Shown here in pieces: positions 44,301-52,503 of a stretch of DNA of 64,000 nt. The stretch is from Stutzerimonas nitrititolerans (GTDB lineage: Bacteria > Pseudomonadota > Gammaproteobacteria > Pseudomonadales > Pseudomonadaceae), in assembly GCF_003696285.1 (NCBI RefSeq), contig NZ_RFFL01000011.1, forward strand, positions 108,902 through 172,901. The letters are read 5' to 3'. Every line of letters starts with the position of its first letter. Within the stretch, counting starts at the first letter, position 1. The position numbers were made by a program, and so were the translations under genes. The notes under the pieces are model-generated. The model was given only the letters and a program-made list of their open reading frames with translations, did no database searches and was not told where the DNA came from.

Positions 44301-44840
44301 ATGTTGTATTCGACGATCCACCCATCTCCCTTTGGCCCCCTGCATCTGGCGAGCGATGGCAGCCATCTGGTGGGGTTGTGGATGGAAGGGCAGAAGTATT
44401 TCGGAGGCTGCGTAACGGGTGACCTTGTCCCGCAGGATGACCTGCCGCTGTTCATCCAGACGCGACAGTGGCTGGATCAGTACTTCGCCGGTGAGCAGCC
44501 GGCCATCGCGAGCCTGCCGCTGGAGCCCTCCGGCAGCAGCTTCCGCAAGGCCGTCTGGGCGCTCTTGTGCGAGATTCCCTACGGCGAGACCACGACCTAC
44601 GGAGAGATCGCCCGGGTGGTGGCCAACCGGACGAACCTGCCCAGCATGTCCAGCCAGGCGGTGGGTGGCGCGGTGGGGCACAACCCGATCTCCATCATCA
44701 TTCCCTGTCACCGGGTCGTTGGACGTAACGGCAGCCTGACGGGTTATGCCGGCGGCCTCGCCAAGAAGGTGCAGTTGTTGGAGCACGAAGGCGCGATGCT
44801 GCCGCTGTTCCATATCCCCTCGAAAGGTACCGCCCTCTGA
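44301..44840 (+). CDS. ogt: methylated-DNA--[protein]-cysteine S-methyltransferase
   Basis: A 179-residue DNA repair protein that removes methyl groups from O6-methylguanine by suicidal transfer to C136 in IIPCHRVVG. The helix-turn-helix SFRKAVWALLCEIPYGETTT-YGEIA precedes it, and the arginine finger region is VGGAVGHNPISI. ATG 44301 gives the usual Ogt start; an in-frame ATG at 44259 has no ribosome binding site. Divergent from the AraC gene. Confidence 0.92.
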   Translation: MLYSTIHPSPFGPLHLASDGSHLVGLWMEGQKYFGGCVTGDLVPQDDLPLFIQTRQWLDQYFAGEQPAIASLPLEPSGSSFRKAVWALLCEIPYGETTTYGEIARVVANRTNLPSMSSQAVGGAVGHNPISIIIPCHRVVGRNGSLTGYAGGLAKKVQLLEHEGAMLPLFHIPSKGTAL

Positions 44841-44966
44841 AGCTCGCGCATCATCCGACTCTGCTTCTTTGGCCCGTCAGCTCCGACTGACTGAACGTTT
44901 TTCAGAACGGTCCGCTCTAAATCCGGTGCATACATTCTCAATTGCATGTAACCAAGGAGTTGGGTC

Positions 44967-45953
44967 ATGGCAATCCCGCGTCTTCCCCTTCGTGCATCCC
45001 TCGCCGTATTCATCGGCCTCGTTCCGCTGGCCAGCCATGCGGACCTGTATTCGCTGAAGATCGAAAACGACATCATCTCAAGCGGCAGTGATGGTCATTA
45101 CACCAACGGTTTCGAGCTGATGCGGTCCTTCCAGCCGGAGGCCGACCATTGGTCGCGCCGTTTCGCCGCCGCGATGCCGGGTTGGGCCTCCGATGAAATC
45201 GACAATGTTGCCTATCGGTTCGGTCACCAGATATACACGCCGAACGAGATCGAGACCGCCGACCTGATCGAGGACGACCGGCCCTATGCCGGGTTGCTGT
45301 TCGCGGGCGTTTCGATGTTCAGCGATCTGGCCTACGAGGGTTGGCGCGAGACCAGTGGCCTGCACCTGGATGTCGGCCTGGTCGGCCCGGGAGCGGGTGG
45401 CAAGAAAATTCAGCGCGGCGTGCACAAGATCACCGACAGCGATGAGCCCAGGGGCTGGAACAACCAGCTGCGCAACGAGCCCTTCGTCAACATCGGCTAT
45501 CAGAAACGCTGGTGGTTGCAACAGCGTTTCGCCGGGTTGGAGCTCGAATACGGGCCGAGCCTGGGAGGCTCGCTGGGCAACCTCTACACCTATGGTTCGG
45601 CGGGGCTGGGTGTGCGCATCGGGCAGGGGCTGGCGCGCAGCTTCAGCATCCCGGCGGTGGCGCCGGCGCAGAGCGGCAGCATGTACTTCGACCAGGGTGG
45701 TGGCTTCGCCTGGAGCCTGTTCGCCAACCTGGAAGGTCGCTACATGGCGCACAACATGCTGCTCGAGGGCAACACCTTCAAGGACAGCCATTCGGTGGAC
45801 AGCCGCGAATGGGTCGGTGATGCCAAGGCCGGCGTCGCGCTGACCTGGCACAGCTGGCAGCTGGCATTCGCCAGTGTCTGGCGGACGAAGGAATTTCATG
45901 GCCAGGACGAGCACGATCAGTTCGGCTCGCTGACGCTCTCGGCCTGGTTCTGA
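44967..45953 (+). CDS. lpxR: LpxR family outer-membrane lipid A 3'-O-deacylase
   Basis: A 328-residue outer-membrane beta-barrel with a signal peptide (SLAVFIGLVPLASHA, about residues 11-25). The diagnostic LpxR residues are in KIENDIISSGSDGHYTNGFE (ENDxx...YTNG), DRPYAGLLF and QRGVHKITDSDEPRGWNNQL, which contains the catalytic histidine. It ends in a terminal aromatic residue (LTLSAWF), as barrel proteins do. It removes the 3'-acyloxyacyl chain from lipid A, altering surface recognition and permeability. Good AAGGAG site upstream. Confidence 0.9.
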   Translation: MAIPRLPLRASLAVFIGLVPLASHADLYSLKIENDIISSGSDGHYTNGFELMRSFQPEADHWSRRFAAAMPGWASDEIDNVAYRFGHQIYTPNEIETADLIEDDRPYAGLLFAGVSMFSDLAYEGWRETSGLHLDVGLVGPGAGGKKIQRGVHKITDSDEPRGWNNQLRNEPFVNIGYQKRWWLQQRFAGLELEYGPSLGGSLGNLYTYGSAGLGVRIGQGLARSFSIPAVAPAQSGSMYFDQGGGFAWSLFANLEGRYMAHNMLLEGNTFKDSHSVDSREWVGDAKAGVALTWHSWQLAFASVWRTKEFHGQDEHDQFGSLTLSAWF

Positions 45954-45961
45954 GGAAAGGG

Positions 45962-45989
45962 CGGGGCACGCCTAGTGGGGTGCGCCCCG
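45962..45989. terminator. GC-rich hairpin between convergent lpxR and ydbL
   Basis: CGGGGC (45962-45967) pairs with GCCCCG (45984-45989), and the interior pairs imperfectly. It lies between two convergent stop codons, where a shared terminator is expected. No T-run is present. Confidence 0.4.
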
Positions 45990-45998
45990 TGGTCTCGG

Positions 45999-46343
45999 TT
46001 ACTTCTTCACCCAGCTGCCATTGAGCTGAATGATCTGCCCCGGTGGGGTTTTCTCGATGGCCTTCTTGCCGGCGATGGCCTCCACGTCGCTGACGCTGAT
46101 GCCGTTCTTCTGCGCCAGGCGATGGTATTCGGCGCGGCGTGCCTGGTTGATCTGGCTGGCGATCTCCTCGGCCTGGCCGCTGGACTGCACCACGCCCAGA
46201 TAACCGTCCGGTTTCTCGCCCAGCTGGCCGCTGGCCTTGGCCTGACCCAGCGCGGACATGGCTTCGTTGAGGGACATGGCGGCGGCGGGCAGGGCCAGGC
46301 ACAGCGCCAGGAACAGGGTGCCGAGTTTGAGATGGGTTTTCAT
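45999..46343 (-). CDS. ydbL: YdbL family (DUF1318) periplasmic protein
   Basis: A 114-residue exported protein with a signal peptide (LGTLFLALCLALPAAA, about 7-22). The conserved DUF1318 core is EKPDGYLGVVQSSGQAEEIA followed by INQARRAEYHRLAQKNGISV. It is the last gene of the ydbH-ynbE-ydbL operon. In E. coli YdbL is thought to act with YdbH/YnbE in phospholipid transport across the envelope. Confidence 0.9.
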   Translation of the reverse strand: MKTHLKLGTLFLALCLALPAAAMSLNEAMSALGQAKASGQLGEKPDGYLGVVQSSGQAEEIASQINQARRAEYHRLAQKNGISVSDVEAIAGKKAIEKTPPGQIIQLNGSWVKK

Positions 46344-46351
46344 GAGGCTCC

Positions 46352-46543
46352 TCAGAACAGACCGCTGTCTTCGTTGATGATCGAGTCGAGCTGTTTGTCG
46401 ACCTTGATATAGATCTCGTGCTCGATCTTCACATTGAGGTTGATGTTGATCGGCTCGTTGGGCACGGCCAGTTCCACTCTCGGGGTACAGGCGCTGGCGA
46501 GCAGGGCCAGCATCAGGATGCTGATCGGGTGGCGCAACCGCAT
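46352..46543 (-). CDS. ynbE: YnbE family outer-membrane lipoprotein
   Basis: A 63-residue lipoprotein. The lipobox is in LALLASAC (about residues 12-19), followed by the conserved VPNEPININLNVKIEHEIYI. ATG 46543 has an AAGGAG site 8 nt upstream and gives the canonical length; an upstream in-frame ATG at 46585 would overlap ydbH by 4 nt. In E. coli YnbE forms beta-strand stacks that link YdbH to the outer membrane. Confidence 0.9.
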   Translation of the reverse strand: MRLRHPISILMLALLASACTPRVELAVPNEPININLNVKIEHEIYIKVDKQLDSIINEDSGLF

Positions 46544-46581
46544 GACCGGTTTCTCCTTGGCGGGGGTGCGCATACAGTGCC

Positions 46582-49152
46582 TCATTCGAGGCGTTCCTGC
46601 ACGCGCCGCCGGATGGTTTCGCTGACCCGGTCGGACAGTTGCAGACTCGTCAGCAGGGCGGGAATGTCCTCCTGCAGGTTGATCGTCAGGTTGATGGGTC
46701 GACCACCTTCCAGGGCCGGATTCCGGCCGCTCAGCTTGAGACCGAGGTCCAGCTTGCCTTCGGTGGAGTAGTGCACATCACTGGTGAGCAGGTGGTAGTG
46801 AAAGTCGTCCAGCGCCTCGACCACCAGGCGCATCGCCGGGTTGGACTGGCCCAGCGCCTGCATCTTCGCCGAACGAAAGCGCAGCACGCCGCCCGGTTCG
46901 CGTGCCTGTAGCGAACCTTTCTCGATGCTCAGGCCGGCTTCGCTGCGCTGCAGTTGCAACTCGCCGTCGATGACGCCGGTGCCGGCCAGGCCTTCGGTCG
47001 GGTAGGCCTCCAGCAGCAGCGGCAACTGCAGGCCACGCAGGTGTGCGCTCAGGCGTTGCTCGCGGGCAGCCAGGTCGGCGGCGCCGGGATCGAGCCAGAG
47101 CCGGCCGCCCAGCACTCGAACCTCGGCGTTCTGCCAGTCGAGCCGCCCCTGTTCGAGCCGCTCCAGGCTGCCGACATACTCGCCGCGGAAACTCAGCGGG
47201 CCGAAGGCTATTCCAGGGTTGGCCTGCTTCAGTGTCAGCTCGGGCACCTTCAGGCGCAGTCGCTCGCCCTGCAGCGTCAGCGCCAGGCTGGTATCGAGCC
47301 CACTCAGTTCGGTGCGGTCGAAGATGCCACCCAGCCCGCGTGCATCGAGCGTGGCGCTGGCGGCGAGTGGGCCTTTGGCGGGCAGGTCGAGCTGCCCCTG
47401 CGCTTGCAGCCGGCCGGTATTCAGCTCCAGAAGAGGCGGCCAGTCGGCCAGGGTCGAGGCCAGTGGATTGCCCGCACGCAGGAATATTTCCGGCAGGTTC
47501 GCGTTCAGGCGGGTGGTCGCGCGTGGCCAGTCGTGAGCGAGCTTCAGCGACAGTGCCAGCCCGCTATCGTTGGTCAGCGGCCCTTGCAGTGAGAGTCGTT
47601 GCAGATCGGTGTCCAGCTGCCCGTTCCAGCGCCAGCCTTGCGGGCGCAGCGCCGGCTGGCGCAGTTGGGCGAGCTTGATCGCCATTGGGCCGCTGGCTTG
47701 CAGGCGCTGCAATTGCTGGTCGGCCAGATCCGCTTCGACGGCCAGGCCTGCGAGGTCCAGTTGCAGCTTGCTCGCGGCGAGATCTGGGCCGCGGGTCAGG
47801 CCGGCCAGGGTGAACCGCGAGCCTGCTTCGAGTCGTACACGGGCCGCCTGCTGGCTGGCCTCGCCGCTGAGCCGAAGGTCGGCGTTCAGCCCCTTCAGGG
47901 CCATGTCGGAAAGCTGTAGCGCGGGGCTCTCAAGCTTCAGTCGGGTCTCGGTGAAACGCAGGGAGTAGGGCGCGGCGGTATCGAGGGCCAGGCGTGCAGC
48001 CAGCGTGGCGGGACTGTTGCCCTGGGCCGCCAGTTGCAGCTGTAGCGGCAGCTCTCCCGAGGACTCGCTGGCCGCGCCGGGTGTGACCCGCAGGTGCAGG
48101 GCCGTCGGGCGCAGCGGCTCGGGCAGGTCGGCGACCAGCGGGGGCGCCGGTTGCAACTGCAGGTCCGCCGCCATCTCGGTCGGTATCCACAGGCCATCGT
48201 TACCCGTGGCGGTCAGGTCCAGCCGGCCCTGCAACTGCCCGAGCCCTACGATCGGCCAGGGTGCCGGCAGATCAGCGGACAGCCGGAATTCGCCGCGCAG
48301 CGCGCGCCAGTTCGACGGATTCCGCTCATCGAGCTGCATGCTCCAGCCGGCACCGATGCGCATCTGCTGCGGCAGCTCTGCGAACGCTGGTGGTTCGTAA
48401 GGCAGCCATTCGCCCAGCCAGTCCAGCAGCCATGGGGCCTCGGGCAGCTCGCTCATGGCCAGTGTGCCTTCCCAGCCTGTCGCCTGCGCGGCACGAGTCA
48501 GCCGGTGCTGCGAACTGAGGCGCAGCTGCTCGTCGAGGTGCAATTGAAGGTCGAAATGCAGCGTGGCCTGTTCCTCGGCGGCGTTCGCCTGCAGCGTCAG
48601 ACGATGCTCGTTGCGCAGCAGATGCAGGCTTGCCGTCAGCGGCAGGGCCTGCGCGCCGCCATGTCGCCAGTGAAGTTCGGCCTGCTCGGTACAGGTGCCT
48701 TGCAGACAGGGCAAGGCCAGGTCGATAGAGGCGATGTGGCCGTTGCGAGGTATCCAGGCCGCCCAGCGCTCCAGTTGCTCGCGGGCGGGCAAGGTAAGGG
48801 GTTCGTCGGGTGTGTCATCCGCATGCGGCTCCGGTGCGGGCTGCCATTGCAGCTGGACGTGCTCGATATACAGCGAGTCGGCTGGCAGCGGCCGCCACCA
48901 GGCGTTCAGCTTAAGCCGTACGCCATCGACTGCGAGATCGAGCCTTTCGCCTGCGCTCGACTGGCGCGACAGCTTGATCCGGTCCAGCTGAAGCCCCTTC
49001 CATGTCAGACGCAGGCCGTCGAGGTCGAGTGCGACTATGCCCTGCGCCTGCTTGAACTGCTGCCACTGGTAATAGCCGTAGGCTCCCAGGCCCAGCGTTA
49101 GCAGAAGCACGCCTGAGAGCATCCCGAGCAGTAGTTGTCGCCGCTTCGTCAT
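46582..49152 (-). CDS. ydbH: YdbH family AsmA-like intermembrane phospholipid transport protein
   Basis: An 856-residue protein with one N-terminal membrane anchor (QLLLGMLSGVLLLTLGLGAY, about residues 5-24) and a long periplasmic region of repeated beta-strand pattern, as in AsmA-like bridge proteins that carry phospholipids from inner to outer membrane. The C-terminal part (IDGELQLQRSEAGLSIEKGS, and LKLSGRNPALEGGRPINLTI) is the most conserved. ATG 49152 has an AGGAAG site. First gene of the operon with ynbE and ydbL. Confidence 0.9.
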   Translation of the reverse strand: MTKRRQLLLGMLSGVLLLTLGLGAYGYYQWQQFKQAQGIVALDLDGLRLTWKGLQLDRIKLSRQSSAGERLDLAVDGVRLKLNAWWRPLPADSLYIEHVQLQWQPAPEPHADDTPDEPLTLPAREQLERWAAWIPRNGHIASIDLALPCLQGTCTEQAELHWRHGGAQALPLTASLHLLRNEHRLTLQANAAEEQATLHFDLQLHLDEQLRLSSQHRLTRAAQATGWEGTLAMSELPEAPWLLDWLGEWLPYEPPAFAELPQQMRIGAGWSMQLDERNPSNWRALRGEFRLSADLPAPWPIVGLGQLQGRLDLTATGNDGLWIPTEMAADLQLQPAPPLVADLPEPLRPTALHLRVTPGAASESSGELPLQLQLAAQGNSPATLAARLALDTAAPYSLRFTETRLKLESPALQLSDMALKGLNADLRLSGEASQQAARVRLEAGSRFTLAGLTRGPDLAASKLQLDLAGLAVEADLADQQLQRLQASGPMAIKLAQLRQPALRPQGWRWNGQLDTDLQRLSLQGPLTNDSGLALSLKLAHDWPRATTRLNANLPEIFLRAGNPLASTLADWPPLLELNTGRLQAQGQLDLPAKGPLAASATLDARGLGGIFDRTELSGLDTSLALTLQGERLRLKVPELTLKQANPGIAFGPLSFRGEYVGSLERLEQGRLDWQNAEVRVLGGRLWLDPGAADLAAREQRLSAHLRGLQLPLLLEAYPTEGLAGTGVIDGELQLQRSEAGLSIEKGSLQAREPGGVLRFRSAKMQALGQSNPAMRLVVEALDDFHYHLLTSDVHYSTEGKLDLGLKLSGRNPALEGGRPINLTINLQEDIPALLTSLQLSDRVSETIRRRVQERLE

Positions 49153-49347
49153 GGTGCTTCCTGATCCGGTCGAAGGCACAGCATAAGCCGGGCGGATGAC
49201 CGATGACGAACGGATTCAGGGCTGGCGTTCCGCACACCAATGCCGCGAAAAAGTTCCATTATTTTTGCCGCTTGAACAGCCGCGGAGCCGCTTGGCGCGG
49301 GCGATGCGCGTGTTGTCCCGGCAACTTGTGCACATTTTGCGATGCCG

Positions 49348-49371
49348 CTTTGTCAAGCGCTTATGACAAAG
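49348..49371. repeat. perfect inverted repeat upstream of ydbH
   Basis: CTTTGTCA and TGACAAAG form 8-bp perfect arms around an 8-nt AGCGCTTA spacer, about 200 bp before the ydbH start and 300 bp before rmuC. Could be an operator or a transcript hairpin; no binding protein is suggested by the sequence. Confidence 0.45.
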
Positions 49372-49514
49372 TGTCGCAAACCGTCAAGCACATAGAGCAA
49401 TATTTAACTAGCTGAAAAATATGGGAATTTTGCAGTGGCGAAAAAACCGCCAGTTTGACCGCAGCCCCCGAAATATCGGCGCTGGAGAAAACTGTAACCG
49501 GCTTGTCCACTGAG

Positions 49515-49545
49515 TTATCCACAGCTTCTGTGGATGGAATTTTTT
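49515..49545. promoter_or_regulatory. DnaA-box-containing hairpin in the ydbH/rmuC intergenic region
   Basis: TTATCCACA (49515-49523) matches the consensus DnaA box. It overlaps a perfect hairpin ATCCACAG-CTT-CTGTGGAT (49517-49535) followed by GGAATTTTTT, so it could also work as a weak rightward terminator or attenuator ahead of rmuC. The rest of the 520-bp intergenic stretch (49153-49672) shows no gene. Confidence 0.5.
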
Positions 49546-49672
49546 CTGTGACCCACTTCATTTTTCGTACCTGGGCGGCGCTCGTGCCGCCCGTTTGATC
49601 CGTACAGCGCGGAACGGCCGTCGTTCCTGACTCCGCGCGATATACTGCCGGACACTTTTCTCGGAGCAGCCC

Positions 49673-51151
49673 ATGCCTCTCGACCCTTACTACCTGAGTG
49701 CCGGGCTCGGCAGCCTTTGCCTGGTTCTGGCTGCGCTGGCGGGCGTCCTGCAGCGGCGGCTATCGCGCAGCCAGACCGAGCAGGCGCTGCTCGACGAGCG
49801 CCTGGGGCAAGCCGCGCTGGCGCAGGAGGGGCTCAGCGCTCAGCTGGAGCGCAGCCAGCAGGAGCAGGCCGACCTCGCCGAATCGCGTTCGCTGCTGCAG
49901 GCCGAGCTGGCGGCCCTGCGCCGGGAGACGGAGTGGTTGCAGGCCCAGCGCCTGGAGACTCGGGAAGCCCTCGACGATCTGCATGCCGAGCGCGATGCGC
50001 AGCAGGCCGAGTTGCGTGCGTTGAGCGCCGCCCACGCGAGCCTGAGCGCCGAGCTGAACGAACAGCAGAAGACCCATCAGCAGCGCCTGCAGGATCTGCA
50101 GGCGGCTCGCGACGAGTTGCGTGCGCAGTTCGCCGAGCTGGCCGGGAAGATCTTCGATGAGCGCGAGCAGCGCTTTGCCGAGGCCAGTCACGAACGCCTG
50201 GGGCAGTTGCTCGATCCGCTGAAGGAGCGCATCCAGTCGTTCGAGAAGCGCGTCGAGGAAAGCTACCAGAGCGAGGCTCGCGAGCGGTTTTCCCTGGCCA
50301 AGGAGCTCGAGCGCCTACAGCAGCTCAACCAGCGTCTGGGTGACGAGGCGACCAACCTGACCCGCGCCCTGCAGGGGCAGAAGACCCAGGGCAACTGGGG
50401 CGAGCTGATTCTCGAGCGGGTGCTCGAGCATGCGGGGCTGGAAAAAGGGCGCGAGTACCACACCCAGGTCAGCCTCAAGAGTGCGAGCGGCGAGCGCTTC
50501 CAGCCGGACGTGCTGATCCAGCTGCCTGGCGATAAGCAGGTGGTGGTGGACGCCAAGGTGAGTCTGACCGCCTATCAGATGCTGACCGGTGCGCAGGACG
50601 AGGGCAGCCGCGCGCTGGCGCTGAAGCAGCACGTGCAATCGCTGCGCAACCACCTCAAAGGCCTGTCGCTGAAGGACTATCAGCGTCTCGAAGGCTTGCA
50701 GAGCCTGGATTTCGTATTGCTCTTCGTGCCCATCGAAGCGGCTTTCGCGGCCGCCCTGCAGGCCGACCCGGAGCTGTTCCAGGAAGCCTACGGCCGGCAC
50801 ATCGTGATCGTCAGCCCGACCACGCTGCTGGCCACGCTGCGGGTGATCGACAGCCTCTGGCGCCAGGAACGGCAGAGTCAGAACGCCCGTGAGATCGCCG
50901 AACGCGCCGGGGCGCTGTACGACAAGTTCGCCGCCTTCATCCAGGACCTGGACGAGATCGGCAGCCGCCTGCAACAGCTGGACAAGGCCTACCTGGGCGC
51001 ACGCAACAAGCTCACCGATGGCCGCGGCAATCTGGTCGGTCGCGCCGAACAGCTCAAGCTGCTCGGCGCCCGCGCCAGCAAGCGCCTGCCAGCCGACTGG
51101 CTGGAGCGCGCCGGCGCCGAAACGCCCTTGCCGGGAGAAGTCGAGGAATAG
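49673..51151 (+). CDS. rmuC: DNA recombination protein RmuC
   Basis: A 492-residue protein with an N-terminal membrane helix (YYLSAGLGSLCLVLAALAGV), a long coiled coil (about residues 25-180, rich in E, Q, L and A), and the RmuC nuclease-like domain from about 190. QGNWGELILERVLEHAGLEK (about 239-258) and PDVLIQLPGDKQVVVDAKVS are the conserved core; the latter resembles the PD-(D/E)xK catalytic strand. RmuC limits DNA inversions at short repeats in E. coli. Confidence 0.93.
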   Translation: MPLDPYYLSAGLGSLCLVLAALAGVLQRRLSRSQTEQALLDERLGQAALAQEGLSAQLERSQQEQADLAESRSLLQAELAALRRETEWLQAQRLETREALDDLHAERDAQQAELRALSAAHASLSAELNEQQKTHQQRLQDLQAARDELRAQFAELAGKIFDEREQRFAEASHERLGQLLDPLKERIQSFEKRVEESYQSEARERFSLAKELERLQQLNQRLGDEATNLTRALQGQKTQGNWGELILERVLEHAGLEKGREYHTQVSLKSASGERFQPDVLIQLPGDKQVVVDAKVSLTAYQMLTGAQDEGSRALALKQHVQSLRNHLKGLSLKDYQRLEGLQSLDFVLLFVPIEAAFAAALQADPELFQEAYGRHIVIVSPTTLLATLRVIDSLWRQERQSQNAREIAERAGALYDKFAAFIQDLDEIGSRLQQLDKAYLGARNKLTDGRGNLVGRAEQLKLLGARASKRLPADWLERAGAETPLPGEVEE

Positions 51152-51174
51152 GGGTTGTAGCGCGAACGTCGACC

Positions 51175-52419
51175 CTAGGTGAGCAGCAGCACTACAAGCC
51201 CGATAAGTATCCCGCCGAACATGAACGGCAGTGTCATCGCCGCCAGCTGGCGGCCTCCGATAACCAGGACCAGCATGGCCTTGGCCAGGCTGTTGCTCAG
51301 CGCGGCGAGGAAGATGCCGCGCACCGCGACCTGGTTGCTCAGGTCGGTCTGCGCGCTGCTGGCCAGCGACAGGGTGATGGCATCCACGTCGGTCAGCCCG
51401 GACAGCAGCGACACCAGGTAGACGCCGGTATCGCCCAGAGCATGCTGCGCACCTTCGACCAGGAACAGGATCAGCACGAGCAACGCGGCGAAGCGCAGTG
51501 CCGGGCCCAGCTTGAAGGGGTTCTTCAGTGGCAGCTCGGCGGGGTTCTCGGGCTGCTGGGCCGCGCGCAGGTAATGAAACAGGGCGCCGGCGGCATAGGT
51601 CAGCCCGGTCGCCAGCAGCGCGGGCAGTAGCGAAGGCAGCAGGGAGGGATTGACCAGGCCGACTTCCAGCAACACCCGAGGGAACATCAAGGCCGAGGCC
51701 ACCAGCAGGCCGGCCGCCAGCGCCGGCCGGAGCTTGCCCTCGTCGAGGCGTGAGAGGGTGATGGTCATCGCCGTGGAGGAGACGATGCCGCCGAGCAGCG
51801 CGGTGATCATCAGCCCGTGGCGGGTACCCAGCAGGCGGATCGCCACGTACGCGGCGAAGCCTATCCCGGCGATCAGCACCACCATCCACCAGGTGGTATA
51901 GGGGTTGAAGGCTTGCCACGGGCCGTAGCCCTGGTTGGGCAGGGCAGGCAGCAACACCACGGAAATGAACAGCAGCTTCAGTGCGCCGCTGACCTCTTCC
52001 TCGCTGAGTTTGTGCAGAGCGCCGTGCAGCCGTGCCTTGAGGCTCAGCAGCAGCGCCACCACCACCGCCAGGGCAGCGGCCAGCAGCCGGCTTTCCGCCA
52101 CCGCCAGGCTGCCCAGCAGGAAGGTCAGCAGCATCGCCACCTCGGTGGTCAGGCCGTGATCGGCATTGGCGCGGGATTCGACCAGGTAGCCGGTGATGAC
52201 CAGCAGGGCCAGCACCACGAACATGGCGATCCAGGCCATGGCGCCGAAGTGATCGGCGCCGAGCACCGCCAGCCCGCCGAACAGGCCGCTGAGGCCGAAG
52301 GTGCGCATGCCGGCCAGCTCCTGCGCGTCGCGGTGTCGTTCGCTCCAGCTGCGTTCGGTACCGATCAGCAGACCCACGCCAAGAGCCGTGGCCAGATTCA
52401 AGAGCAATTCCAGGGTCAT
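51175..52419 (-). CDS. MgtC/SapB and DUF4010 membrane protein
   Basis: A 414-residue inner-membrane protein with about 12 hydrophobic helices. The N-terminal third (LATALGVGLLIGTERSWSER) is MgtC/SapB-like, and the rest (GIVSSTAMTITLSRLDEGK, then LLSGLTDVDAITLSLASSA) is DUF4010. Function is not established for this combination. It converges with rmuC, with 23 bp between stops. Confidence 0.87.
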   Translation of the reverse strand: MTLELLLNLATALGVGLLIGTERSWSERHRDAQELAGMRTFGLSGLFGGLAVLGADHFGAMAWIAMFVVLALLVITGYLVESRANADHGLTTEVAMLLTFLLGSLAVAESRLLAAALAVVVALLLSLKARLHGALHKLSEEEVSGALKLLFISVVLLPALPNQGYGPWQAFNPYTTWWMVVLIAGIGFAAYVAIRLLGTRHGLMITALLGGIVSSTAMTITLSRLDEGKLRPALAAGLLVASALMFPRVLLEVGLVNPSLLPSLLPALLATGLTYAAGALFHYLRAAQQPENPAELPLKNPFKLGPALRFAALLVLILFLVEGAQHALGDTGVYLVSLLSGLTDVDAITLSLASSAQTDLSNQVAVRGIFLAALSNSLAKAMLVLVIGGRQLAAMTLPFMFGGILIGLVVLLLT

Positions 52420-52503
52420 GAGCGGCAGCCTGCAGTTCAGAACAGGACCAGTCTATTCGCAGGACCACGCAGCGGACTTGCGCTGAGGCAAATCCGTTGC
52501 GAT

